From Stenotrophomonas sp. PS02289 (GTDB taxonomy: Bacteria > Pseudomonadota > Gammaproteobacteria > Xanthomonadales > Xanthomonadaceae): DNA of 56,741 nt. Positions 48,865-56,741 of the stretch are shown in pieces (the stretch's first letter is position 1; every line of letters begins with the position of its first letter). The notes below the pieces were generated by a model. The model was not told where the DNA came from. It was given only the letters and a program-made list of their open reading frames with translations, and ran no database searches. The stretch covers positions 1 through 56,741 of the forward strand of contig NZ_JASCOZ010000009.1 of NCBI RefSeq assembly GCF_029960115.1. Reading direction: 5' to 3'. The translations under genes and the position numbers were made by a program.

Positions 48865-50730
48865 ATGGACGATTCGCTTTCCGCCCTGCCCCCGCCTTCC
48901 GCCGTGCGCTGGCAGCGCCTGGGCTGGCTGACCCTGTTCACCGCCATCAACGCCTGCGTGGCCATCGCCATCGTGCTGGGCAACACCCCGCTGCAGGACA
49001 ATCCCGGCGGCACTCTCGGACTGGGCTACCTGGCCCTTGCCCTGCCCGGCCACTTCCTGTTTTTCGGTGCGCTGGTGTCGCTGCTGCCACTGGCCATCGG
49101 GCTGTGGTCGCGGTCGCCTCGCCCGCTGCAGGTCAGCGCGGAGGTGCTGCAAGGCCTGTGGCTGTGCCTGCTGCTGGTCGATGCCAAGGTGTTTGAATTG
49201 TATCGCTTCCACCTCAACGCCATGGTCCTGAACATGGTGTTTGGCGGAGCCCTGCAGGACCAGGTCGCGCTGTCCTGGCAGACCTGGCTGCAGGTCGGCG
49301 GCGTGCTGCTCGCGGTCGCTGCGGCCGAGGTCCTGCTGGCCTGGGCCTGCTGGCGACTGCTGCCGGCCGGTCATCGACGCCGACCGGTCCTGCTGGCGTG
49401 GACCGCCGGCATCGTGCTGATGCTCACCGGACAGGTGGCCACGGCCTATTACGACGCACGCGGCGAACGCGCTGTCACCAGCCAGTGGGCCTATCTGCCC
49501 TGGGCCCAGCCGATCACGGCCAAGCGCCACATGCACAAGCTTGGGGTGCGCAGTGCACCACAGGCCAACCTGCCCGACCCGCGCATGAGCCAGCTGGAAT
49601 ACCCGCTGCAGCCGCTGCGCTGCCAGAGTCACACCCGCCCGAACGTGCTGGTGGTGGTCCTGGAGTCACTGCGCCACGACGCGCTCGATGCCACCACCAT
49701 GCCCAACACCTGGGCGATGGCACAGCGCTCGGAAACCTTCGACCGTCACTACAGCAGCGGCAACGCCACCCGCTACGGCCTGTTCGGCCTGCTGTACGGC
49801 CTGCCGGGCGGCTACTGGCAGAGCATGCTCACTGAGCAGCGTGGATCGCTCCTGTTCCAGGTGCTGGGCCAGCAGGGCTACTCCCTGCACCTGTATGGCA
49901 GCGCGCCGCTGTACAGCCCGGAGTTCGACCGCACCGTGTTCGCCCAGGTCCGCGACCAGCTGCACATGGCCCCGTCCGATCTGCCGGTGGCCGAACGCGA
50001 CCGTCACATCGTCGAGGCGATGCAGGGCGATATGCTGAAGCCCACGAACTCCCCCTGGTTCGGCTTCGTGTTCCTGGACAGCACCCACGCGCCTTATCAC
50101 CTGCCTGCGGACTATCCGCCGCTGGCCACGCCCATGGCGAAAGAGATCAACTTCCTGGCGCTGGACAAAGACCACGACCCCACGCCCGAGCTGAACCGGT
50201 ATCGCACGGCCACACATTACGCCGACAGTCTGGTTGGACAATTGCTGCAGACCCTGCACGACAGCGGGCAGGCCGACAACACCATCGTGCTCATCACCGG
50301 CGACCACGCCGAGGAGTTCAACGACCTGGGACTGAACTACTGGGGCCATAACGGCAACTTCTCCGACTACCAGATGCAGGTGCCTTTCGTGCTGCACTGG
50401 CCGGGCCGTGACGCCCAGGCGCACGCCACCACCAGCAGCCACGAAGACTGGGTGCCCACGCTGATGCGTCATGGATTGGGCTGCGAGAATCCGCTGGCCG
50501 ATTTCAGCACCGGTCACGACCTGTTCGACGAGGAACGCGCCAACCGGCCGGTGCTGGTGGAAAGCTGGTCGCAGCGCGGCATCCGCGACGGCGACAACAC
50601 CTACGTGTTCGACAAGTTCGGCAACGCCACGGCGCTGGACCGCCACTACCTGCCGTTACCCGAACAACAACCTGATCCTGCTGCGGTGAAAGCCGCGTGG
50701 GACGCACTGACGCATTTCCGCAAGCATTGA
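48865..50730 (+). CDS. DUF3413/sulfatase-fold inner-membrane protein, YejM (PbgA/LapC)-like
   Basis: A 621-residue protein from ATG 48865. About five transmembrane helices lie in residues ~20-200, followed by a periplasmic alkaline-phosphatase/sulfatase fold. Key stretches are VLVVVLESLRHDALDATTMP, SSGNATRYGLFGLLYGLPGG and ITGDHAEEFNDLG. The SSGN...GLFGLLYG block closely follows E. coli YejM, which senses LPS and tunes LpxC turnover through LapB/FtsH. The same role here is inferred. It starts an operon with a glycosyltransferase and a deacetylase. Confidence 0.83.
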   Translation: MDDSLSALPPPSAVRWQRLGWLTLFTAINACVAIAIVLGNTPLQDNPGGTLGLGYLALALPGHFLFFGALVSLLPLAIGLWSRSPRPLQVSAEVLQGLWLCLLLVDAKVFELYRFHLNAMVLNMVFGGALQDQVALSWQTWLQVGGVLLAVAAAEVLLAWACWRLLPAGHRRRPVLLAWTAGIVLMLTGQVATAYYDARGERAVTSQWAYLPWAQPITAKRHMHKLGVRSAPQANLPDPRMSQLEYPLQPLRCQSHTRPNVLVVVLESLRHDALDATTMPNTWAMAQRSETFDRHYSSGNATRYGLFGLLYGLPGGYWQSMLTEQRGSLLFQVLGQQGYSLHLYGSAPLYSPEFDRTVFAQVRDQLHMAPSDLPVAERDRHIVEAMQGDMLKPTNSPWFGFVFLDSTHAPYHLPADYPPLATPMAKEINFLALDKDHDPTPELNRYRTATHYADSLVGQLLQTLHDSGQADNTIVLITGDHAEEFNDLGLNYWGHNGNFSDYQMQVPFVLHWPGRDAQAHATTSSHEDWVPTLMRHGLGCENPLADFSTGHDLFDEERANRPVLVESWSQRGIRDGDNTYVFDKFGNATALDRHYLPLPEQQPDPAAVKAAWDALTHFRKH

Positions 50731-50748
50731 CGCCTGGAACGTTCATCG

Positions 50749-51914
50749 ATGAACACGCCCCTTGACCGCAGACCCTTGAAAATTCTGCACACCGAAGCCG
50801 CCAAGGGATTTGGCGGCCAGGAAATCTATATCTACCGCCACATGCTGGCCATGCGTGAGCGCGGCCACGATGTGTCGCTGCTGTGCCAGCCGGGTTCGCG
50901 CCTGGGCGACATTGCACGCGATGCGGGGTTCACCGTGCACTCGCTGAAGATGGGCGGGCTGCTGCGCCTGGTGCGCGGCGTCTGGTCGGTCTCGCGACTG
51001 GTGCGACGCCAGCGTTACGACGTCGTCAACACCACCAGCCGGCGCGACGCGCTGATCGCCGCCGCGGGTGCGCGGCTGGCACATGCACCGCTGGTGGTCC
51101 GTTCGCGCCATCTGATGAGTCCGGTCAACTCGCTGCTGACCTACACGGGCCTGCCGCACCGGGTGCTCACGGTCAGCAGTTTCGTGAAGCAGATGCTGGT
51201 CAAGCGTGGCGTGGCTGACGCGCATGTGGGCATCGTGCCGCCGATCGCGGTTCCGATGCAGTGGACCGAGAACAACGACGGCGACGCCTGGCAGTGCCGG
51301 CAGCAGACCCGCGCGGAGGTCCGCCGCGAGCTGGGCTTCACCGACGATCAGATCGTGGTGGGCTGCGTGGCGGTGCTACGCGAACCCAAAGGCCACGTCG
51401 ATCTGCTTCGTGCCATCGCACCGCTGTGCCGGCAGCACCCGCAGTTGCAGCTGGTGGTGGTGGGTGATGGCGAGCCCATGATGGAGCGGCTGAAGCACTG
51501 CGCGCCGAGCTTGGGATCGAATCGCAGGTGCATCTGCTGGGGTACCGGACGGGCGCGTGCCGGTTGATGACGGGCTTTGACATCTTCGCGCTGGCCACGC
51601 ACAAGGAAGCGGCGGGCACGGTGTTCCTGGAAGCGGCGTACGTGGGCGTGCCGATCGTGGCCACACGCGTGGGTGGGGTGCCGGAGATGGTGGTGGAAGG
51701 CAGCAATGCGCTGCTGGCCCCGCTGGGCGACAGTGCTGCACTGACCACGGCATTGCAGACGCTGGTGGAAGACCCGACGCGCCGTGCGCAGATGGGCCGG
51801 GCCGGCTGGGACTGGATGCGCAGCGCGCATCGTTTCACCCCGACTGGACACACCGAAGCCACCGAGCACTACTATCACCAGTGGCTGAAGGAGCTGGGAC
51901 ATGGCAAACGCTAG
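50749..51914 (+). pseudogene. GT4-family glycosyltransferase interrupted by a single-base frameshift
   Basis: ATG 50749 (MNTPLDRRPLKILHTEAAKG) opens an N-terminal GT-B domain including FGGQEIYIYRHMLAMRERGH. The frame is lost near 51495. After GAGCGGCTGAAG one base, most likely a G, is missing, and the remaining sequence continues in the next frame as LRAELGIESQVHLLGYRTG. The C-terminal half has the GT4 EX7E motif (EAAGTVFLE) and ends at 51914. Restored length is about 388 residues. Either a real inactivating mutation or a sequencing error is possible. It starts 18 bp after the YejM-like gene and overlaps the deacetylase by 14 bp, so it was built as part of this operon. Confidence 0.85.
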
Positions 51915-52755
51915 AACGGTACCGGTGCTGATGCACCACCATGTGTCGCCGTCGCCGGGAATGATCACGGTGTCGCCGGAAAACTTCGAGAGCCAGATTG
52001 CGTGGCTGGCGAACAACGGCTGGACGTCGTTGACGCTGGACCAGTACGCGGATTTCCTGGCGGGCAAGCCGGTGCCGCGCAAGTCGATCGTGATCACGTT
52101 CGACGATGGGTATCTGGACAACTGGGTGTACGCGCATCCGATCCTGAAAAAGTACAACATGCATGCGGTGGTGTTCGTGGTGACGGGCTGGATGGGCGAA
52201 GGCCCGGTCCGCCCGCACGCGGGCGAACCGGGTGCGGTACTGCCGGCGACGCCGGACCATCGCGGCTGCGAGGCGGCGATCCTGCGCGAGAACCGCCACG
52301 ACGAGGTGATGATGCGCTGGAGCGAGGCCCGGGCGATGATCGCCGAGGGCACGTTCGAGGTGCATTGCCACACGCACACGCACACGCGCTGGATGAAGCA
52401 GGACATCAGCCGCGACGAAAAGCGCGCGGGCATCCGCGGCGATCTGTCACGCGCGCGCGAGGTGCTGCAGGAAAAGCTGGGCGAGGTCTCGGACACGCTG
52501 TGCTGGCCGTACGGCGACTTCGACGAGGACTACCTGCCGATCGCCCGCGAGCAGGGCTTCCGCTACCTGCACACCACGCACCCCTTCGGTCGCAACGTGG
52601 TGGGCGGCGACCCGGAGCACATCTACCGTTTCGCGATCCGCAACCGCCCGGCCAGCTGGCTGCGCAAGCGCATCGCCTGGAGCTACCACCCGCTGATCGC
52701 CCCGGTCTTCAACCGGTTCAAGGCGCGGCAGAAGAAGATGGCTCCCGGTCCCTGA
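51901..52755 (+). CDS. Polysaccharide deacetylase (NodB homology domain)
   Basis: A 284-residue protein with the NodB motif 1 VITFDDGYLDNW (residues ~62-74) and motif 2 HCHTHTHT (~157-164), which supplies the metal-binding histidines. LCWPYGDFDEDYL is motif 3. The family removes N- or O-acetyl groups from surface polysaccharides. There is no signal peptide, so it may act in the cytoplasm on a glycolipid intermediate. Translation is coupled to the glycosyltransferase by overlap. A role in a surface glycan or LPS core is inferred from context. Confidence 0.86.
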   Translation: MANARTVPVLMHHHVSPSPGMITVSPENFESQIAWLANNGWTSLTLDQYADFLAGKPVPRKSIVITFDDGYLDNWVYAHPILKKYNMHAVVFVVTGWMGEGPVRPHAGEPGAVLPATPDHRGCEAAILRENRHDEVMMRWSEARAMIAEGTFEVHCHTHTHTRWMKQDISRDEKRAGIRGDLSRAREVLQEKLGEVSDTLCWPYGDFDEDYLPIAREQGFRYLHTTHPFGRNVVGGDPEHIYRFAIRNRPASWLRKRIAWSYHPLIAPVFNRFKARQKKMAPGP

Positions 52756-52796
52756 TTGCGATTGCACGATTTGTGCGACGCCGCGTTATCGCTGCG

Positions 52797-53092
52797 ATTG
52801 CACGATTTACGTATCGCCGGGCTCTGCCCGGCTGCTGTTGGATTTGGGCGAACAACCCTCGGTTCACGGCTCCATTGGGTTGGCGGTTCGGGATGGGCGT
52901 TCCGGGGGACGCCGCAAGTACGTCCATGTAGGCTCAGTCGCCGCATCCATGCGGCTCATGCCTCCTCCAGCCCACCCCGACCCGCCACGACAGTGTGTCG
53001 GTGGCCATCGAAAATCAAACGCACGTAAACCCGGTAGCGTCGGTCGACAGACGACGGCCGTGAACGCACCAACGTTCTTTAACGCATGAACC
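52797..53092. repeat. Left arm of a ~300-bp inverted repeat, composite element copy 2
   Basis: It begins ATTGCACGATTTACGTATCG, then CCGGGCTCTGCCCGGC, the flank, the 105-bp core in inverse orientation (52882-52986), and the module GTCGGTCGACAGACGACGGC ending TTAACGCATGAACC. The reverse complement of 53891-54218 has the same order of modules. The gap 52756-53552 contains this arm and no sure gene; a minus-strand frame at 53079-53252 (57 codons) is doubtful. Confidence 0.8.
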
Positions 53093-53506
53093 AAAATCTC
53101 AATCGCATCTCGTGATGCCACATTCCACGCGGCTCAATCACGACACCCCTGCACCACCCAAAACTGCAACAGACGTCACGCATCCACACAGCGGCGATAC
53201 CGTGCCACAAACGCCATAACCGTGCCTGACCCGTCAATGCCTCCGGTGTCATGTGTCGATTGCGACGCGCAAATTGCGCATATGCGCTGATATCGCAAAA
53301 ATTGCTGCACGACATCAATCACTCGCTGATGTCCGTTCGATGCAGACTCATCCCAACGGAGCGTAGCAACTCCAGAGAGATCTCCAATTGATGTCCTTCG
53401 TCGGGCCCTGGTCCTGCGTCGGGAGTGTGGCTAATACAACACCTCTTCGGAGGAAATCCGCCACGCCGTTCTCTTTGGAGATCTTTCACGGTTGCTAACC
53501 TCCCGA

Positions 53507-53531
53507 CCTCCTCGCCATCCCGGCGAGGAGG
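53507..53531 (+). promoter_or_regulatory. Hairpin before the small gene pair
   Basis: CCTCCTCGCC ATCCC GGCGAGGAGG forms a perfect 10-bp stem, 21 bases before ATG 53553. The 3' arm contains a GAGGAGG, so folding could hide a ribosome-binding site. It could also serve as a recombination or replication signal. Confidence 0.45.
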
Positions 53532-53552
53532 TAAACCGTGGAGAGGTTTGCC

Positions 53553-53666
53553 ATGCAAAAGCACTGGGCGGACATGCCCGACGTTACGACACGCCAAATC
53601 CCCTGCCCCGCCGTGGGCACGCATTCGCCTTGTTTGCGTGCGATGCGAGAGGAGGCCTGCCGATGA
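53553..53666 (+). CDS. 37-residue hypothetical peptide, coupled to next gene
   Basis: MQKHWADMPDVTTRQ... is a 37-codon frame with a GGAGAGG upstream at 53540-53546. Its stop overlaps the next start as ATGA (53663-53666), a sign of real translational coupling. It has three cysteines and no hydrophobic helix. I do not recognise it with certainty; short coupled genes of this style occur in small prophages. It sits inside the inverted-repeat-bounded segment. Confidence 0.45.
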   Translation: MQKHWADMPDVTTRQIPCPAVGTHSPCLRAMREEACR

Positions 53667-53845
53667 AAAGGCCAGCATGGGTGCGAGTGAAGGTGGAACA
53701 TGATCTGCGCCGTCGGTTCAAGAAGGTGGCGCGACATAGAGGCCAGTATCCAGCCGAGATGATCCGGGGGTACATGCAGCGGTGCGTGGATGAAACGGCC
53801 GAGGCATCGAAGGGTGGCGTGGATGGTCCCCGGCGCGATGGCTGA
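53663..53845 (+). CDS. 60-residue basic protein, possible ribbon-helix-helix fold
   Basis: ATG 53663 has GAGGAGG at 53648-53654 upstream. The protein begins MKRPAWVRVKVEHDLRRRFK. A strand (WVRVKV), a basic helix (DLRRRFKKVARHRG) and a second helix (PAEMIRGYMQRCVDE) fit the ribbon-helix-helix layout of small DNA-binding proteins. The tail is Gly/Arg-rich. It lies between ~300-bp inverted repeats, so a role in the maintenance or control of that element is possible. Fold assignment is by eye. Confidence 0.5.
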   Translation: MKRPAWVRVKVEHDLRRRFKKVARHRGQYPAEMIRGYMQRCVDETAEASKGGVDGPRRDG

Positions 53846-53890
53846 AATTCGTCCTTACGTGAGCGGTATTGGCAGGTCAGGAGCGGATTC

Positions 53891-54218
53891 GTTCCGGGGT
53901 CATGCGTTACCGGGTGTGGGTGATTTCAGGGCGATCGTCTGTCGACCGATCCCACCAAAGCAAGTCCACGCACGGAGAAGCGAGCCGTTGGTTTTGATCT
54001 TCCGTGGCCACCGGCGCACTGTCGTGGCGGGTCGGGGTGGGCTGGAGGGGGCGTGAGCCGCATGGATGCGGCGACCGAGCTTACAGGGACGTACTTGCAG
54101 CGTCCCCCGGAACGCCCATCCCGTCACGCCAACCCAGTGGAGCCGTGAACCGAGGGTTGTTCGCACGAATCCAACAGCAGCCGGGCAGAGCCCGGCTCTA
54201 CGTAGGTCATGCAATCAC
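53891..54218. repeat. Right arm of the inverted repeat, composite element copy 3
   Basis: Starts GTTCCGGGGTCATGCGTTAC, contains GATCGTCTGTCGACCGATCC, the 105-bp core at 54026-54130 (GGCGGGTCGG first) and the flank, and ends in GCCGGGCAGAGCCCGGCTCT followed by ACGTAGGTCATGCAATCAC. Its reverse complement matches the left arm module by module. The gap 53846-54339 holds this arm, the tandem repeats and the glmM terminator. Confidence 0.8.
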
Positions 54219-54297
54219 AGGGATCCATGCGAGAGGTCATGCAATCGCAGGGGTCCGTGCGAGAGGCCGTGCAATCGCATGGATCCGCGCACGCGAG
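54206..54297. repeat. Three tandem ~30-bp repeats
   Basis: Units start GTCATGCAATCACAGGGATC (54206), GTCATGCAATCGCAGGGGTC (54236) and GCCGTGCAATCGCATGGATC (54266). Each ends in a GCGAGAG-like stretch. A related two-unit array (GCGATTGCACGATTT) sits outside the left arm at about 52758-52810. Confidence 0.75.
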
Positions 54298-54307
54298 ATG
54301 TCGGGTA

Positions 54308-54335
54308 AGAAAAAACCCGGCCGGAGCCGGGTTTT
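54308..54335 (-). terminator. Terminator of glmM
   Basis: On the minus strand AAAACCCGGCTCCGGCCGGG followed by TTTTTTCTTA, 4 bases after the stop codon. Confidence 0.88.
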
Positions 54336-54339
54336 CAGG

Positions 54340-55706
54340 TCAGGCTGCAGCGGCTGCTTTTACCGCGCCGGACAGGCTGTCCAGCGTGGACTGCATCAGC
54401 TCGGCGCTGTCGGCCTCGACTGTGACGCGGACCACCGGCTCGGTGCCGGAGGGGCGCAGGAACGCGCGGCCGCGGCCCTTGACCGCCTGCTGCGCGTCGG
54501 CGAGCGCCGACTGCACGCCTTCGGACTGCACGATCGCCTTGGCCGACACACCAGCCAGACGCACGTTGACCGTCTTCTGCGGCACCTTGGTGATGTCAGA
54601 CAGCGCCGCGCGCAGGGTCTTGCCCTCGCGACGCAGCACTTCCAGTACCTGCAGCGCGCTGACGATCGCATCGCCCGTGGTCGCACGGTCCAGACACAGC
54701 AGATGGCCCGAGGCTTCACCGCCCAGCACACCGCCGCCTTCCACCAGCGCCTGGTGCACGTAACGGTCACCCACGTTGCTGCGCACGAACGGCAGACCCA
54801 GACGCTCCAGCGCCTGTTCCAGACCGAAGTTGGTCATCAGCGTGCCCACCACCGGGCCACGCAGACGGCCGTTGCGCTGCCAGGAGGCCGCCAGCACGTA
54901 CAGCAGGTCGTCACCGTCCACCGGGTTGCCCTGGTCGTCCGCCATCAGCACGCGGTCGCCGTCGCCGTCAAATGCAATGCCCAGGTCCGCACCCACTTCG
55001 CGCACCTTCGCCGCCAGGTTGTCGATGTGCATCGACCCCACGCCGTCGTTGATGTTCACGCCGTTCGGCTCGGCACCAATCGCCGTCACCTCTGCTCCCA
55101 GCTCGCGGAAGAGCAGCGGTGCGATGTGGTACGTCGCGCCGTGCGCGCAGTCGAGCACGATCTTCAGCCCGCGCAGATCGAACGCGCGCGGCACGCTGGC
55201 CTTGCAGAATTCGATATAGCGACCCACCGCGTCACGCGCGCGTGCCGCTTTGCCCAGGCGGTCCGATTCGGCCGTGGTGAATTCGCTGTCCAGCGCCGCT
55301 TCCAGCGCCAGTTCGGTCGCGTCATCCAGCTTCTCGCCATCGGCCGAGAAGAACTTGATGCCGTTGTCGTAGTGCGGGTTGTGCGACGCGCTGATCACGA
55401 TGCCCGCGTCCGCACCCAGGGTGCGGGTCAGGAACGCCACTGCCGGCGTCGGCATCGGGCCCAGCAGCTGCACGTCGGCACCGGCTGCCACCAGCCCGGC
55501 TTCCAGCGCCGCTTCAAACATGTAGCCGGAAATGCGCGTGTCCTTGCCGATCACCACCACCGGGCGGTGGCCCGGGCGGTGACCATTGCGCTCGGTCAGC
55601 ACGCGACCCAGGGCATTGCCCAGGCGCAGCACGAAATCCGCCGAGATGACGCCCTGGCCGACCCGACCGCGGATACCGTCGGTGCCAAAGTACTTGCGCG
55701 CCCCCA

Positions 55707-55707
<1 letters not shown>
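54340..55707 (-). CDS. glmM: Phosphoglucosamine mutase
   Basis: A 455-residue enzyme from ATG 55707 ([19 protein letters not shown]). It converts glucosamine-6-phosphate to glucosamine-1-phosphate for UDP-GlcNAc synthesis. The phosphorylated serine is in [13 protein letters not shown] (about residue 109), the metal loop is [11 protein letters not shown], and the phosphate-binding motif near the end is [11 protein letters not shown]. Its start codon shares one base with the accD stop (TGATG), so the two are coupled. Length is normal. Confidence 0.96.
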
Positions 55708-56582
<875 letters not shown>

Positions 56583-56716
56583 GCGGGTTGATACGTCCAT
56601 TCAGGGCGGCCCGAAGACCGCAAAGGCGGACAGTCTAGCTCACCCGGTCCAGAGCCGGGATCCCTACGGGGGCGTGTGGAGGGCGCGTGAAAACCGCTCG
56701 CGGCACGCATCGCGTG

Positions 56717-56740
56717 GGCCGGCCAACGGCCGGCGCTACC
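56717..56740. repeat. SMAG-type GTAG palindrome
   Basis: The 24-bp unit is identical to that at 41-64, starting GGTAGCGCCGGCCGTTGGCC on the minus strand. The partner, if any, lies beyond the window. Confidence 0.7.
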
Positions 56741-56741
56741 G

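Noticed and set aside
53271..53297. Possible XerCD dif-like site (TTGCGCATATGCGCTGATATCG)
   Set aside because: Only partial resemblance to dif half-sites and no phage integration module around it.
53079..53318. 79-codon minus-strand frame inside the inverted-repeat segment
   Set aside because: No clear ribosome-binding site, unusual Trp/Cys/Met composition, and its end lies inside the repeat arm; kept only as a doubtful note.

Overview
The window looks like chromosome of a Stenotrophomonas-like member of the Xanthomonadaceae (Lysobacteraceae). The evidence is high GC, intergenic palindromes that begin with GTAG (the SMAG type of Stenotrophomonas), and the housekeeping order secG/tpiA/glmM - nuoA-N - rimP-nusA-infB-rbfA-truB-rpsO-pnp. 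The genus is inferred from gene content and repeats, not from a marker alignment.

Layout. (1) 0.1-7.4 kb: a DUF3325-DUF3649-PepSY inner-membrane module, a secreted beta-lactamase-fold serine hydrolase, a winged-helix/TPR regulator, a TPR protein and a secreted GH18 chitinase. (2) 7.7-16.7 kb, minus strand: pnp, rpsO, truB, rbfA, infB, nusA and rimP, with hairpin terminators between several genes, a structured leader and a credible promoter before rimP. (3) 17.07-30.79 kb: an island bounded by two 77-bp copies of the initiator tRNA gene tRNA-fMet(CAT) with identical sequence and orientation. (4) 30.9-45.9 kb: a complete 14-gene nuo operon (respiratory complex I). (5) 46-47.4 kb: tRNA-Leu(GAG), secG, tpiA. 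(6) 47.7-52.8 kb: a 2-oxoglutarate/Fe(II) oxygenase divergent from an envelope operon of a YejM/PbgA-like protein, a frameshifted GT4 glycosyltransferase and a polysaccharide deacetylase. (7) 52.8-54.3 kb: a 0.8-kb segment carrying two tiny coupled genes, flanked by ~300-bp inverted repeats. (8) 54.3-56.6 kb: glmM and accD.

The most interesting part is the island. A long Rhs gene (1216 codons) stops just before the final Rhs repeats. The missing part, the RHS-associated core, is supplied by three separate downstream genes (cassettes A, B, C), each with its own start codon and ribosome-binding site. A fourth cassette (D) lies on the opposite strand. All four share nearly the same core and a long Ala/Gly-rich hydrophobic segment, then diverge into unrelated tails. 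Tails A, B and C carry proline-tyrosine motifs (PPxY/LPxY). Tail D has a His-Gly / Ser-Cys arrangement suggestive of a clan CD cysteine peptidase. No immunity gene is visible between cassettes. Two homologous proteins sharing an RNGRQQ motif bracket the operon, and a decayed duplicate of the C tail plus one of these genes lies at the island edge. My reading is a split Rhs system, in outline like TcB/TcC, with exchangeable effector subunits possibly aimed at eukaryotic cells. That role is inference.

No CRISPR array, rRNA, recognisable transposase or integrase was seen. Most long antisense open frames are GC-driven shadows and are left out.
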